A DNA stretch of 64,000 bases from Nitrospirota bacterium (GCA_016215115.1 JACRLN010000002.1:1-64000), one strand, 5' to 3'; positions 41,199-52,014 are shown, counted from the first letter of the stretch. Notes: generated by a model not told the origin, from the letters alone. Program-made: numbers and translations.

Positions 41199-43022
41199 AT
41201 GAAGAACATTTATTTCATAGAAGCAAAATCCCCAGGGGCCAATATTTTCAGCAAATTCCCAATGCCGCGGCTGGGTTCAATCCTGCTGGCAACTATATTG
41301 AAAAATAAAGGGTATAACACAAAAGTATTCATTGAGGACATTGCAGCTATTGACTGGAACCAGCTCGAAGACGCTGACTTCATCGGTGTTTCTTCAATTA
41401 CTTCTACAGCACCGCGTGCATTTCAGATTGCAGAGAGATTCAGGAAACTTGGAATTCCCGTTGCCATCGGCGGGCCGCATTCAACCTTCCTGCCTGATGA
41501 AAGCCTGCAATATGCCGATTATGTAGTCAGAGGAGAAGGAGAAGAAACCATTGTTGAACTTCTTGAACATCTTAAATCTGATAAACCTCTGGATACAATA
41601 AAAGGATTGTCTTATAAGAGAAATGATAAGTTCGTTCATAATCCTGCCAGAGAACTCATTAATAACCTGAATGAAGCGCCTATCCCTGATTTCAGTATTG
41701 TTTACAAATGGGAAAAGTCCAGGGTGGTGCCGGTTGCCACATCAAGGGGATGTCCGTTTGCCTGCAGGTTCTGTTCTGTCATTCAGATGTTCGGAAGACA
41801 GTACAGACACAAATCACTCGAAAGGATAATGGAGGAAATTAAAGCCGCAGCCACTCAAAAGCGTCATATGTTCTTTATTGATGATAATTTTGCTGCCAAT
41901 AAAAAGAGGACCAAAGAGTTACTGCGTACAATGATTGCCAACAAAATAAAGGTTCAATGGAGCGCACAAGTGCGCACAGATGTTGCAAAGGATCTGGAAC
42001 TGGTTGAGTTAATGGCAAAGGCAGGATGTTTTTCGGTTTATATTGGATTCGAGTCAATTAATCCAAAGACCTTAGCGCTTTATAATAAGGGTCAGGGGAT
42101 CGAAGATATTGACAACTCCATTAGGTTATTAAAAAAACATTCCATAAACATTCACGGGATGTTTGTGCTGGGCTCTGACACAGATGATATCCGGACAATC
42201 AGAAATACTGGGAGGTATGCCAAAAGACTTGATATAGACTCGATACAGTTCATGATGCTCACCCCGTTGCCCGGAACCCCGGTATTTGAAGAATTGAAGG
42301 ATCAGGGCCGTCTTTTACATACTGACTGGAGTAAATACGACGCCCATCATGCCGTATTTGAACCAACGCTCATGACTTCATTTGAACTGCATGTTGAAAC
42401 ATTAAAAGCAATGGGAAATTTCTATTCATGGTATTCCATATTCCGCAATCTGCTGGAACTGGATCTTTTCTACTCTTTTGTGGGGATTTACGGGAAACGA
42501 TCGGTAAGCAAGTCTCTTTCCAACAGTAAAGGTTATCTGCAAAATTTAAAAAGTATCATATCCGCAAAGTTCGATGCACAAACCGACAGGATAAGACAGT
42601 ATCTTGCTCAAAAGCAGGGAACAAAGAATATCATCTTAAATACCGCCTCTCTTGAAAAAACCGAATCACGGTTTTTTTCAACCTTCCTTAAAAAGCTTGA
42701 TAAAGAGCTTATTGTTGATAAAGAAGATTTCAAAGTGCAGAAAAATACGCTTGCCATTACTCCGCTTGTTGAACATTTAAAAAATAAACACCCGAAAACA
42801 CTACAGCAATTGTCAGATTTCTATGAGAAATATAAAGACAGACGCGATTCCGTCAAAGTAGTCAATATTGAGGCTACCTCTCTCTATAAAACATGTGTCA
42901 ACATAGGATTGCTGTTAAATGCAAACTCCAAAAAAATCCGCAAGGCATACGAACAGGCCCTCGAAAGCATCGGGGGGAATGAATTTGAGTGTAATCATCT
43001 CGTTGTACTGGTAGCGCAGTAA
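41199..43022 (+). CDS. B12-binding radical SAM protein
   Basis: The 607-residue enzyme has an N-terminal cobalamin-binding domain (PRLGSILLATILKNKGY; IGVSSITSTAPRAFQIAERF in part; VAIGGPHSTFLPDE; VVRGEGEETI) and a radical SAM core with the cluster motif CPFACRFCSV near residue 189, plus LTPLPGTPVFEEL near 355. Sequence style places it near BchE/HpnR-type enzymes that methylate or oxidise unactivated carbons. Residues from about 410 on are an unrecognised, mostly helical extension. It is monocistronic. The substrate is unknown. Confidence 0.85.
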   Translation: MKNIYFIEAKSPGANIFSKFPMPRLGSILLATILKNKGYNTKVFIEDIAAIDWNQLEDADFIGVSSITSTAPRAFQIAERFRKLGIPVAIGGPHSTFLPDESLQYADYVVRGEGEETIVELLEHLKSDKPLDTIKGLSYKRNDKFVHNPARELINNLNEAPIPDFSIVYKWEKSRVVPVATSRGCPFACRFCSVIQMFGRQYRHKSLERIMEEIKAAATQKRHMFFIDDNFAANKKRTKELLRTMIANKIKVQWSAQVRTDVAKDLELVELMAKAGCFSVYIGFESINPKTLALYNKGQGIEDIDNSIRLLKKHSINIHGMFVLGSDTDDIRTIRNTGRYAKRLDIDSIQFMMLTPLPGTPVFEELKDQGRLLHTDWSKYDAHHAVFEPTLMTSFELHVETLKAMGNFYSWYSIFRNLLELDLFYSFVGIYGKRSVSKSLSNSKGYLQNLKSIISAKFDAQTDRIRQYLAQKQGTKNIILNTASLEKTESRFFSTFLKKLDKELIVDKEDFKVQKNTLAITPLVEHLKNKHPKTLQQLSDFYEKYKDRRDSVKVVNIEATSLYKTCVNIGLLLNANSKKIRKAYEQALESIGGNEFECNHLVVLVAQ

Positions 43023-43040
43023 AAAACAACAATGAACAAT

Positions 43041-43207
43041 TAGTTCATAAGTAAAGACACATAAATTAGGCGTCATGCCCGAAGTTTCCCCGCTTACTAC
43101 CTGCGGGGACAGGCTTAATCGGGCATCCAGTTCTTTAGCTTTCTGGATTCCCGCTCAACGGACTGCGGGAATGACAAGCTATGTGGCTTTATTTATGACC
43201 ACTTTAG
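43041..43207. mobile_element. GTCATTCC-type palindromic element, copy G
   Basis: The core runs from GTCATGCCCGAAG (43072) to GCGGGAATGAC (43175) with two inner hairpins. Outside it, AGTTCATAAGTAAAGACACATA on the left (43042-43063) matches the complement of TATGTGGCTTTATTTATGACCACT on the right (shown in part), giving about 20-bp outer arms unlike those of copies E and F. Confidence 0.6.
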
Positions 43208-43251
43208 TAACAATTAGTAATTATCAATGAGAAAGGAAGGAATCTTTCAAA

Positions 43252-43755
43252 TTACTCATTGTTCATTGTCATCTTTGAGTAATATTCCAGCTCAAGCAGG
43301 CGTTTTTTTATATTGACTCCCGATGAATAGCCGCCAATAGAGCCGTCTGACTCAATGACCCTGTGGCAAGGGATTAGAATGGGTATAGGATTTTTTGAAA
43401 GCGCCCTGCCGACGGCCCTTACTGCTGAAGGATTCCCTATTTTTTCAGCAATCCATTTATATGTTCTTGTCTCTCCGAATGGTATCTCATTGAGCGCTGA
43501 CCATACTTTTTTTTCAAACTCTGTCCCTGCAAGAAACTTTATCCCCTGACTGAAATTGCTGTTCGTTCCCTGAAAATACGAAGCAAGCTCCTCTATAAAA
43601 CTTTCCGGAGCCACACCTTTTTTAAAAAAAATACCTGATGGCTTTTTAAAGGAAATTCCGGTAAGAATATCTTTTGAGAATATCAAAAAAAGCGGACCCA
43701 ACGGTGAATAGAAGATGTCATAGATGATATGCGGTTTGATAATAGCTTTATTCAT
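43252..43755 (-). CDS. ogt: Methylated-DNA-protein cysteine methyltransferase
   Basis: This about 167-residue suicide DNA repair protein moves methyl groups from O6-methylguanine to its own Cys. The active site is IPILIPCHRVIESDGSIGGY near residue 135, preceded by the DNA-binding part (FGETRTYKWIAEKIGNPSAVRAVG, given in part). An N-terminal Ada-type domain is absent, so it is the Ogt/MGMT form. The start is ATG 43755; two GTG codons just before it could also serve. It lies 54 bp upstream of relA/spoT on the same strand direction but after it in transcription order is not implied. Confidence 0.92.
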   Translation of the reverse strand: MNKAIIKPHIIYDIFYSPLGPLFLIFSKDILTGISFKKPSGIFFKKGVAPESFIEELASYFQGTNSNFSQGIKFLAGTEFEKKVWSALNEIPFGETRTYKWIAEKIGNPSAVRAVGRALSKNPIPILIPCHRVIESDGSIGGYSSGVNIKKRLLELEYYSKMTMNNE

Positions 43756-43808
43756 CACCACGAAATCTTTTTATTTCTCCATGCCTCTGTGTCTCAGTGG
43801 TTTCTTAG

Positions 43809-45965
43809 CTACGCCTTTACCCTTTTTACTTCAATAACGCCATTTATCTGTGATAATTTTTTGGTAATTTCATCAAGGTGATGTTTATCTTTAATATCCA
43901 GAATAAAATTGAACAGCGCCTGTTTTTCATGGGTTGTAGAAGCGTCGAGTTGGTTTATATTGACATTGTTTATTGACAATACAGCGCTTAATTCAGCAAG
44001 CAATCCCCGTTTATCTTCTGTAAGTACCTGCATCTTAACTGAATAGGTAGCCGCGTCTCCACCTGCCCATTCCACCTCTACAAGCCGGTCCGCATCAATA
44101 GTCTGGGTTTCGAGTGTCGGACAATCCGCTGTGTGTATGGATATGCCCCTGCCCCTGGTAACAAAACCTGTCACCCTTTCACCGGGAAGGGGATAACAGC
44201 ATTTAGAACGGTGAAACATGATATTATCAATACCCTCAATTTTTATCCCCTTGCTTTCCTCAGGCCTCTGAACTTCCTTTTTCACAGAGACTTTTTCTTT
44301 TTCAATTTTTTCAGGTTCAGGTAAAAGTTTCCTTACAATCCTGTGTACGGAAATCCTTCCATATCCAATGGCAACGCAAAGATCTTCATAAGTTTGTATC
44401 CTGTAAGATTTGGCTATCTCAAGAATTTCCTTTGACTTAGCCAGCGAAGGACTTAAATTGTATCTTCTCAGCGCCTTTTCCAGCAGTTCCTCGCCAAGTA
44501 TCAGCCCCTTTTTTCTTTCTTCTATTTTAAGCCACTGTTTTATCCTCGACTTTGCCCTCTGAGTTTGTACAAACTTCAGCCAGTCTCTGCTCGGCACATG
44601 TCCCTGAGAAGTTACAATCTCAACTGTATCGCCGTTTTGAAGTTGATATCTTAACGGGACAATCCTGCTGTTGACTTTGGCCCCTATGCATTGATGGCCT
44701 ACCATCGTATGAATACTATACGCAAAATCAACAGGTGTGGCATCCTGGGGAAGTTCTACGATATCTCCTTCCGGAGTAAATACATAAACAACTCCTGAAG
44801 AAATATCACCTTTGATTTCCTCAAGGAATTCTTTTGCGTCCGGAGTCTCTTTTTGTGCTTTTACAAGTTCCCTGAGCCAGGTAAAATACTTTTCATCTAC
44901 TTTCTCGGAATAATCACCTTCCTTATATTTCCAATGCGCTGCAATACCTTCTTCTGCAATCCGGTTCATTTCGTCTGTCCTAATCTGAAATTCAACCCTT
45001 TCTCCCCTCGGACCAATGATAGTGGTGTGAAGGGATTGATAAAGATTTGATTTCGGCGCCCCGATAAAATCCTTGAACCTGCCGGGGACCGGGGTCCATA
45101 GTGAATGAATAAGTCCCAGTATGCCGTAACAGTTTGAAGGCGTATCAGTAATTATTCTCAGAGCTATTACATCATATACCTGTTCAAAGGGTATTTTCTG
45201 TTTTTGCATCTTCTGGAAAATACCGTAGTAATGTTTGACCCTGCCAAAAACCTTAGCCGGGATCGAAGCCGCCTTTATATGAGCTTCCACAATTTTTATG
45301 AGCTCATCGAGGTAGCCTTCCTGTTCCTCCTTCTTTTTGGCTACCTTATGTACAAGCTGTTCGTACATTTCGGGCATAATAAACTTAAAACTCAAATCTT
45401 CAAATTCCGATTTTAACCATCCGATACCAAGCCGGTTCGCAAGAGGCGCATATATTTCCAGCGTCTCGCGGGCTATTTTTTCTCTTTTTTCAGGGGATAG
45501 ATATTCAAGAGTGCGCATGTTATGAAGCCTGTCAGCAAATTTGATGAGTATAACCCTCATGTCTTCAGCCATTGCAAGAAGCATTTTCCTGAAATTCTCG
45601 GCCTGTGCTTCTTCACTTGTTTTGAATTCTATTCTGCTCAGTTTTGTCAGGCTCTCGACAAGAAAAGCGATATCATCTCCAAAAAGTTCTTTTATATCTT
45701 CAACTGTTGTGTCGGTATCTTCAATCGTATCATGCAAAAGTCCTGCTGCCAGTGAGTTAGTGTCCATACGCATATAGCACAGGATTGCTGCAACAGCAAG
45801 AGGATGTTCAATATACGGCTCTCCACCTTTCCTCTTCTGCTTATAATGCGCCTCATTGGAGAAGGCATACGCCCTCCGCAAAAGGTTGGCATCTGACTCA
45901 GGGTTATATGAAAAAACCCTGTCGACAAGGGCATCAACCGTATTAATGTCTCTCAAAACCGCCAT
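43809..45965 (-). CDS. Bifunctional (p)ppGpp synthetase/hydrolase RelA/SpoT
   Basis: The 718-residue protein has the HD hydrolase domain (HDTIEDTD near residue 78, KFADRLHNMRTL near 143), the synthetase domain (YHYYGIFQKM-like KHYYGIFQKM, IGAPKSNLYQSLHTT near 307), a TGS domain (VYVFTPEGDIVELPQ near 392) and a C-terminal ACT domain. Both catalytic halves keep key residues, so it should make and degrade the alarmone. It sets the stringent response to starvation. It precedes the MGMT gene in transcription direction and follows recJ by 63 bp. Confidence 0.95.
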   Translation of the reverse strand: MAVLRDINTVDALVDRVFSYNPESDANLLRRAYAFSNEAHYKQKRKGGEPYIEHPLAVAAILCYMRMDTNSLAAGLLHDTIEDTDTTVEDIKELFGDDIAFLVESLTKLSRIEFKTSEEAQAENFRKMLLAMAEDMRVILIKFADRLHNMRTLEYLSPEKREKIARETLEIYAPLANRLGIGWLKSEFEDLSFKFIMPEMYEQLVHKVAKKKEEQEGYLDELIKIVEAHIKAASIPAKVFGRVKHYYGIFQKMQKQKIPFEQVYDVIALRIITDTPSNCYGILGLIHSLWTPVPGRFKDFIGAPKSNLYQSLHTTIIGPRGERVEFQIRTDEMNRIAEEGIAAHWKYKEGDYSEKVDEKYFTWLRELVKAQKETPDAKEFLEEIKGDISSGVVYVFTPEGDIVELPQDATPVDFAYSIHTMVGHQCIGAKVNSRIVPLRYQLQNGDTVEIVTSQGHVPSRDWLKFVQTQRAKSRIKQWLKIEERKKGLILGEELLEKALRRYNLSPSLAKSKEILEIAKSYRIQTYEDLCVAIGYGRISVHRIVRKLLPEPEKIEKEKVSVKKEVQRPEESKGIKIEGIDNIMFHRSKCCYPLPGERVTGFVTRGRGISIHTADCPTLETQTIDADRLVEVEWAGGDAATYSVKMQVLTEDKRGLLAELSAVLSINNVNINQLDASTTHEKQALFNFILDIKDKHHLDEITKKLSQINGVIEVKRVKA

Positions 45966-46028
45966 ATTTTTATTATAACTTAAATCTTAAATTGAGATTG
46001 CTTCGGCTTCGTACTTTTAAGAATTGTT

Positions 46029-47723
46029 TTAACTACTCGGGCGGATTGCCTTGAGGTTTAACTGCAGGTTCCTGGCGCCATTCCAATCATTTATAGAAGG
46101 AACAAAAGCTATATCTAAAGCAGAAGCGTTACCTATCTTGCTCAATTTATCAGCCATACTGAAACCGATCGTATCAAAATTCATATTACCCTGAGTTAAG
46201 TACATCTTGAGATGATTGTTTCCAACAATCCTGTGATTTACTATTTTAATGTTTTTTGCCCCGAATACCGGCTCCCTGTTGGAATCTCCAAAAGGTTCAA
46301 GAAGGCTCAGTTCATTAACAAGATTAAAATTCATATCAGAAAAATTCACGGCTGCATCTATTTCAAGTGTTGGTATCATATCGTCTGCATGCAGGGCTTT
46401 TTCAACAATGCTGTTCATCTGTTCTTTAAATGTCTGCAAATTGTCTACCGTCATTCTGAGTCCTGCTGCCTGGCGGTGCCCGCCGAAACCAAGGAGCAGA
46501 TCAGAGCATTCAGCAATTGCATCATAGAGGTGAAAAGATTGAATACTTCGCGCCGAACCTTTTGCAATTGAATCCTTTACGGAAAAGAGAAATACTGGCC
46601 TGTAAAACATATCCGCTATCCGTGATGCAACAATACCGATAACACCGGGGTGCCAGTCATGAGATGAAAGTACGATTGCATTATCAAGTTGATGCGGGGT
46701 TATCATGTCGAGGGCTGATTTAAGTACTTCCCCTTCAATTTTTTGCCGTTTTCTGTTCTGCTGTTCAAGCAGCCCGGCTATCGCAGACGCCTTTTCTTCA
46801 TCCTGCGTAAGAAAAAGCTCAACAACCTCCCCGGCGTCATCAAGCCTGCCGGCAGCATTAATCCTTGGCACTATAGTGAAAGATAGCTGCCCTGAACTTA
46901 TATTTTTCTCTATTACGGCAGCTTTTTTCAGCGCCTTTATTCCTGCCCTGCAGGATTCATTGTTGATTTCCTGAAGCCCAAAGGTTGCAAATATCCTGTT
47001 TTCATCTGTGAGTGAAACAGAATCAGCAATCGTTCCGATAGCAACCAAATCAAGATATTCATTTAGCTCTGTGCTCTGTGTTTTACGCTCTGTGCTCTGA
47101 AAAAGCGCCTGGATGAGTTTAAATGCAACACCCACGCCGGCTAAATATTTAAAGGGGTATTCGGAATCCTTTCTGTGCGGGTCTATTACGGCAATTGCGT
47201 CGGGCAGTTTGTCAGGCGGTTCATGATGGTCTGTGACAATCACATCAATTCCCATAGAAAGAGCCGTTAATATTTCCCCCTCAGAACTTATGCCGCAGTC
47301 GGCAGTTATGATAAGATTGGCGCCGCATGCCTTAGCCTTATCTATGCCTATGTTGCTAATGCCATAACCTTCCTTGATCCTATTGGGTATATGATAAAAA
47401 GTTTTCAACTTATACTTTTTTAACGCACTGACCAAAAGCGCTGTTGAAGTTATACCGTCTGCATCATAATCTCCATGAATAAATAATGTCTCATCCCTTT
47501 TAACGGCAAGCCTCAGCCTTTCAACCGCTTTGTCCATGTCGGGCAGTAAAAAAGGATCATGAAAATTATCGAGAGACGGATTAAGAAAGTCTTTTATGGA
47601 ATCAGTATCCTTAATCCCCCTGTTTACAAGTATCTGAGCAAGTATAGGAGATATTGATGCCTTGTTTGAGAGGTATTCCAGAAATTCAGGGTTGGTTTTG
47701 TTTACCTGCCAGTTGCGGTTCAT
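46029..47723 (-). CDS. recJ: Single-stranded-DNA-specific 5'-3' exonuclease RecJ
   Basis: The product of about 564 residues has the DHH phosphoesterase motifs: FIHGDYDADGITSTALL near residue 69, IITADCGISS, VIVTDHHEPPDKLPD near 148, and the DHHA1 part GFGGHRQAAGLRM near 410. The ATG at 47723 (MNRNWQVNK) matches the usual RecJ start; an ATG at 47765 belongs to a GGAATGAC repeat and would add 14 odd residues. A small stretch with TERKTQSTELNEY near 225 looks like an inserted microrepeat. It acts in recombination and mismatch repair. Confidence 0.93.
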   Translation of the reverse strand: MNRNWQVNKTNPEFLEYLSNKASISPILAQILVNRGIKDTDSIKDFLNPSLDNFHDPFLLPDMDKAVERLRLAVKRDETLFIHGDYDADGITSTALLVSALKKYKLKTFYHIPNRIKEGYGISNIGIDKAKACGANLIITADCGISSEGEILTALSMGIDVIVTDHHEPPDKLPDAIAVIDPHRKDSEYPFKYLAGVGVAFKLIQALFQSTERKTQSTELNEYLDLVAIGTIADSVSLTDENRIFATFGLQEINNESCRAGIKALKKAAVIEKNISSGQLSFTIVPRINAAGRLDDAGEVVELFLTQDEEKASAIAGLLEQQNRKRQKIEGEVLKSALDMITPHQLDNAIVLSSHDWHPGVIGIVASRIADMFYRPVFLFSVKDSIAKGSARSIQSFHLYDAIAECSDLLLGFGGHRQAAGLRMTVDNLQTFKEQMNSIVEKALHADDMIPTLEIDAAVNFSDMNFNLVNELSLLEPFGDSNREPVFGAKNIKIVNHRIVGNNHLKMYLTQGNMNFDTIGFSMADKLSKIGNASALDIAFVPSINDWNGARNLQLNLKAIRPSS

Positions 47724-47760
47724 GGAATAGATTAAAAATTTTTGGACATTTGGACGGGCC

Positions 47761-47838
47761 GTCATTCCCGTGAAAACGGGAATCCAATTTTTTTATAATT
47801 AATTATAAGGGCTGGATTCCCACTTTCGTGGGAATGAC
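47761..47838. repeat. GTCATTCC palindromic element, copy H
   Basis: GTCATTCCCGTGAAAACGGGAAT is answered by ATTCCCACTTTCGTGGGAATGAC around an AT-rich centre that contains TTATAATTAATTATAA. It lies between recJ and secF. Confidence 0.7.
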
Positions 47839-47848
47839 AAACCCATAT

Positions 47849-48760
47849 CTATTTTTTTCCGAACGCCTTGTCCTTCCCTAACATAAGTACAACAGGACTT
47901 GCAACAAATATTGAAGAATATGTGCCGACAATTATTCCCAGTATCATTGCTAAAGCAAAATCATGAATCACTTCGCCTCCGAAAATAAACAGGGCCAGCG
48001 ATGTAAGAAAAACAGTGAATGATGTAACTATAGTTCTTGAGAGCACTTCGTTTATGCTCTGGTTGACAATTTCAGACGTGGATTTTTTAAATTTAGTCCT
48101 CAGGTTTTCTCTTATCCTGTCAAAAACAACCACTGTATCTGTAAGCGAATATCCTGCAATAGTAAGAAGCGCGGTGACGAGGAGCAGATTTATCTCCTTG
48201 CCAATTATAAAGAAGATGCCGAGTACCGCTAATACATCATGAAAAGTAGCAATGGTAGCTCCAATGCCAAATCTGAATTGAAACCTGAAAGCCACATATA
48301 TCAATATACCAAGCGTTGCAACAAGTATTGCAACAAGGGCGTCCTTGCGCAATTTACCACCAACCTTGGGACCTATCTCTGTTGTTGAATCCACCACTAC
48401 ATTGCCTTGAGAATATTTCTGCGATAAGACAGATATAATTCCTTTAGATAGTTCACCGATATTAGAATCGCTCTTTTTTATCCTGATAAGAACCTTGTTC
48501 TCAGTGGGCAGGTCCTGAAGATCAAAGTCTTTAATCCCGCCGTCTTCCAGAGCCTTTCTTACATCATGCAGCATAATACGTGTATTGAATTTAATCTGTA
48601 CTGCAGTGCCGCCGGCAAAATCAATGCCGAGGTTGGCGGTCCCTCTCGCAACCTGAACTGCGGCTATAAGCCCGATGATTGTTAAAATCGCTGAAAAGGC
48701 AAGCGCAATGAATCTCTTGCCCATAAAATCTATCTTTGTGTTTTTTATAAGTTCAATCAT
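47849..48760 (-). CDS. secF: Protein translocase subunit SecF
   Basis: The 303-residue membrane protein has six helices: the first at about 17-35, then the periplasmic part with [14 protein letters not shown] near 46, and five more between 140 and 290. Family motifs [28 protein letters not shown] and [16 protein letters not shown] (near 208) are all present. With SecD it uses the proton motive force to pull exported proteins through SecYEG. It overlaps secD by four bases (ATGA). Confidence 0.96.
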   Translation of the reverse strand: MIELIKNTKIDFMGKRFIALAFSAILTIIGLIAAVQVARGTANLGIDFAGGTAVQIKFNTRIMLHDVRKALEDGGIKDFDLQDLPTENKVLIRIKKSDSNIGELSKGIISVLSQKYSQGNVVVDSTTEIGPKVGGKLRKDALVAILVATLGILIYVAFRFQFRFGIGATIATFHDVLAVLGIFFIIGKEINLLLVTALLTIAGYSLTDTVVVFDRIRENLRTKFKKSTSEIVNQSINEVLSRTIVTSFTVFLTSLALFIFGGEVIHDFALAMILGIIVGTYSSIFVASPVVLMLGKDKAFGKK

Positions 48761-50370
48761 ATGCTCAGCTTTTTTACCTCCCGCCTGGAAGTGATTAAGT
48801 CAAAAACTGTTTTGGTCCCGATAAGCGCTGTAAAGAGATTAATGAAGACCCCGACTCCAAGTGTTACAGCAAACCCTTTTATCGGACCGGTGCCAAACTC
48901 GTAAAGGACCACGGCGGTAATTAGTGTTGTCACATGTGAGTCAAAGATGGTCCAGAAGGCCTTATCATAACCGGAATCGATGGCAGCGCGCGGAGTTTTT
49001 CCGAGCCTAAGTTCGTCACGCATCCTTTCAAACATCAGGACATTACTGTCAACCGCCATACCTATTGCCAGAATTATTCCTGCAATACCGGGCATTGTGA
49101 GTGTGGCCCTGAATGCCGATAAGGCACCGATGAGAAAAACAATATTCAGTGCAAGAGCAAAATCTGCAATCACACCTGAAAGCTTGTAATACACTATCAT
49201 AAAAACAATAACCAGTATTGCTCCGATTAAACCAGCCTTTATTCCGGCGTCTATGGAGTCTTTTCCAAGAGACGGACCAACGGTGACATTCTGCAACATC
49301 TTGAGAGGCGCGGGAAGTGAACCTGACCGGAGCACGATTGCCAAATCCTTTGCTTCATCCATAGGAAAAGAGCCTGTTATCTGCGCATGGCCGCCTTCGA
49401 TTCTCTCCTGTATTACCGGAGCTGAATATACATTGCTGTCGAGAATTATCGCAAGACGTTTTTTTACATTATTGGCGGTAACCTGCTCAAAAAGTTTTGC
49501 ACCTGTAGAATCAAAAGATATACTAACATAAGGTTCGTTATATCTTTGATCGATATTAACCCGGGCCTCGGTAAGAAAATCGCCTGTAATAAGGGTCTGT
49601 TTTCTCACAAGGTAAACAGTTTTTGACTCAATTTGAGTCTCTCTGTTGCGCGCTCTTCCGAAGAGTATCTCATCGTCTTCCGGGACTTGCCCGGCAAACT
49701 GTTTTAATAAGTTCTCTTCTCCGCCGGGTGGTACAGTGCCGGGCAGCTGCGCAGCAATTGGCGCTTCATCGTCAAGGAGTTTAAATTGTAGCAGAGCGGT
49801 CTTACCTACAAGATCAATGGCTCTCTTGGTGTCCTTCACCCCTGGCAACTGGATTACAATTTCATTCGTTGCCTGCCTGTGAATTGTAGGTTCTGCAACA
49901 CCGAACTGGTCCACCCTGTTTCTTATGGTCTCCAGCGCCTGATCAACAGCAAAATTTTTTATCCTGTTTATTTCAGTACTGTTAAGCGTGTAAAAGACCT
50001 TCCCTTCTGATTGTTTATCAAGAGAAAGATTAGGAAACTGTTCCTGCACTGTTTTTTTCACCTGATCATTATCAGGAGATATGACGATATCCAATCCCTG
50101 TTTTTCTGATTTTGCCTCAATCTTTTTTTCTTTGAAAGTATTAGTAAGGCTGGATGCAATTCTTTCTGCTGTAACATCAACTGTCTTATCTATGTCAACT
50201 TCATAAACAAGATGTACTCCTCCCTGAAGGTCCAGGCCAAGCGTTATACCGTATTTCTTCAGCCATTCAGGCAAAGACGAAACCAAAGAAGTAGAGGGAA
50301 GGAAAAACAATACTGACAATATTGTTGCTATTGCAATTAAGGAAATGCGCCAGAGAAACTTCTTCTTCAT
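48757..50370 (-). CDS. secD: Protein translocase subunit SecD
   Basis: The 537-residue partner of SecF has a first helix at about residues 8-26, [19 protein letters not shown] near 42, a large periplasmic domain with [17 protein letters not shown] and [18 protein letters not shown] near 175, and six-helix RND core with [20 protein letters not shown] near 435. It is complete. The order yajC-secD-secF is the standard one. Translation starts at ATG 50370, 7 bp after yajC. Confidence 0.96.
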   Translation of the reverse strand: MKKKFLWRISLIAIATILSVLFFLPSTSLVSSLPEWLKKYGITLGLDLQGGVHLVYEVDIDKTVDVTAERIASSLTNTFKEKKIEAKSEKQGLDIVISPDNDQVKKTVQEQFPNLSLDKQSEGKVFYTLNSTEINRIKNFAVDQALETIRNRVDQFGVAEPTIHRQATNEIVIQLPGVKDTKRAIDLVGKTALLQFKLLDDEAPIAAQLPGTVPPGGEENLLKQFAGQVPEDDEILFGRARNRETQIESKTVYLVRKQTLITGDFLTEARVNIDQRYNEPYVSISFDSTGAKLFEQVTANNVKKRLAIILDSNVYSAPVIQERIEGGHAQITGSFPMDEAKDLAIVLRSGSLPAPLKMLQNVTVGPSLGKDSIDAGIKAGLIGAILVIVFMIVYYKLSGVIADFALALNIVFLIGALSAFRATLTMPGIAGIILAIGMAVDSNVLMFERMRDELRLGKTPRAAIDSGYDKAFWTIFDSHVTTLITAVVLYEFGTGPIKGFAVTLGVGVFINLFTALIGTKTVFDLITSRREVKKLSI

Positions 50371-50377
50371 GGAGTTC

Positions 50378-50713
50378 TTATTCTCCGTTCCTTAACGCTG
50401 AGATATAACTGCGGTTTACTTTAATTTTCACATCATCTTTAATGCCTACTTTCAACACTACTGCATTGGCGTCAATATCTTCGATAACACCATATACGCC
50501 ACCTGTGGTCATCACTTTGTCACCTTTTTTAAGATTGTCAAGCATTTGTTTGTGCTCTTTTGCCTTTTTTGACTGCGGTCTTATAAGAAGAAAATAAAAT
50601 ATAACAAAAATTAATATTAAAGGCAAAAAAGATGTAACTATACCGCCTATTCCCTGTTGCTCACCACCTGTACCACCTGGCCCACCCATTGCAAATGCGA
50701 TATCCATAAACAT
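50378..50713 (-). CDS. yajC: Preprotein translocase subunit YajC
   Basis: The 111-residue single-pass protein has a Gly-rich start, one helix ([20 protein letters not shown] near residues 28-47) followed by [33 protein letters not shown] and the beta end with VKVNRSYIS-like IKVNRSYIS. This is the YajC signature. It associates with SecDF. The ATG at 50713 follows GGAGGAAAT. It is the first gene of the operon. Confidence 0.94.
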   Translation of the reverse strand: MFMDIAFAMGGPGGTGGEQQGIGGIVTSFLPLILIFVIFYFLLIRPQSKKAKEHKQMLDNLKKGDKVMTTGGVYGVIEDIDANAVVLKVGIKDDVKIKVNRSYISALRNGE

Positions 50714-50827
50714 AATATTTCCTCCAACTATTTGTTAATTAACAATAAATAAAATCTCGATACTATAACTTTTCAGGATTATTTAATCAAGTAGTGAGAA
50801 ACTATTTATTAAGAAATGATTTTTACA

Positions 50828-51937
50828 TTACGGTTTCCAGTGTTCTACAAATTTCCCGCCTTTGGTAATCCATACCACATATGGCGCTACTGTGACATCA
50901 CCTTTGGCATCGAACTTTATATTCCCTAATGTACCGCTGAATTCCATGGAATGAAGTTTATCCATAATCGCTTTGCCTTCTGTTGTTCCCGTAGCCTCAA
51001 TTGCCTTAAGCATGATGTTCGCCGCATCATAGGCATAAATTGAATAAGGACCGATTTCGCCAAATTTAGCTTTGTAATTTTCTATAAATGTCTTTGCAGT
51101 CGGAATCCCGTTAGGGTCAGGACTGAAAGTCAAATAAGTCCCTTCTGCAGCCTCTGCTCCTGCTATTTCAATAAACTTGGGATCAATTACACCATCTCCG
51201 CTCATAAACGGGACTGTCATTCCAATTTCACGAGACTGCTTAACCAAAAGCCCTCCTTCAGGATATATCCCTCCTAAAAATATAAGCTCCGGTTTTTTTT
51301 CTTTGATGGAAGTCAACACGGTCTTGAAATCCTTGTCTCCCTGAACTATTCCTCCGTAGTAAACTACCTCTGCTTTATCTCCTAAATTTTTCCTGAACTC
51401 ATCTGCAAGCCCCTGTCCATATGTAGTCTTGTCATGTATTACGGCAACTCTTTTCAGCTTCAACTGTGTTATCGTAAACTCGGCGCCTACTTTACCCTGC
51501 TGGTCATCCCTTCCGCAGACCCTGAAAACACCTTGATAACCTCTTTCCGTAAGCTGAGGGTTTGTTGAGGCAGGCGTTATCATAGGAATACCGGCACGAT
51601 TATATACATCCGAAGCAGGGATGGAGCAGCTTGAATTAAAATGCCCGATTACACCCGCCACACCTTCATTGACAAGTTTGTTTGCTATAGAAACTGCCTG
51701 CTTGGGGTCATGCTGGTCATCTTCAATGAGATTTACAATCTTTTTACCGAGTACCCCGCCCTTTGCATTCCATTCTTCAATTGCAAGCGCAACACCGTTT
51801 TTAAAATCGGTTCCCATTTTTGCCTGGTCGCCCGTCATAGGTCCTGCAACACCGATCTTTATCACATCTTCGCCCTTCTTGACACAGCCGAGAAAAACAA
51901 GAACCGCAAACAAGAACACTAAAAACCTTTTTACCAT
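50828..51937 (-). CDS. livJ: Branched-chain amino-acid ABC transporter binding lipoprotein
   Basis: The 369-residue protein has a lipoprotein signal (lipobox VFLGC, Cys at residue 18) and the type 1 periplasmic binding fold: IKIGVAGPMTGDQAKMG near 27, VAGVIGHFNSSCSIPASDVY near 95, and the ITPASTNPQLTERGY ligand region. It should deliver leucine, isoleucine or valine, or similar compounds, to the permease. The matching livFGMH genes lie 4.6 kb away, beyond accessory DNA, so the operon was probably split. The ribosome site GGGGAGGAAG precedes the ATG. Confidence 0.9.
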   Translation of the reverse strand: MVKRFLVFLFAVLVFLGCVKKGEDVIKIGVAGPMTGDQAKMGTDFKNGVALAIEEWNAKGGVLGKKIVNLIEDDQHDPKQAVSIANKLVNEGVAGVIGHFNSSCSIPASDVYNRAGIPMITPASTNPQLTERGYQGVFRVCGRDDQQGKVGAEFTITQLKLKRVAVIHDKTTYGQGLADEFRKNLGDKAEVVYYGGIVQGDKDFKTVLTSIKEKKPELIFLGGIYPEGGLLVKQSREIGMTVPFMSGDGVIDPKFIEIAGAEAAEGTYLTFSPDPNGIPTAKTFIENYKAKFGEIGPYSIYAYDAANIMLKAIEATGTTEGKAIMDKLHSMEFSGTLGNIKFDAKGDVTVAPYVVWITKGGKFVEHWKP

Positions 51938-52014
51938 TTCTTCCTCCCCTGGCTTTTTATTTTTTCAGAAATTCTAACAGAAATTGAAATTGCTTACAAG
52001 ATAAGTGGGGGCTT

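Noticed and set aside
47724-47765. 14-residue N-terminal extension of RecJ
   Set aside because: It starts at the ATG of a GGAATGAC repeat and does not resemble RecJ starts.
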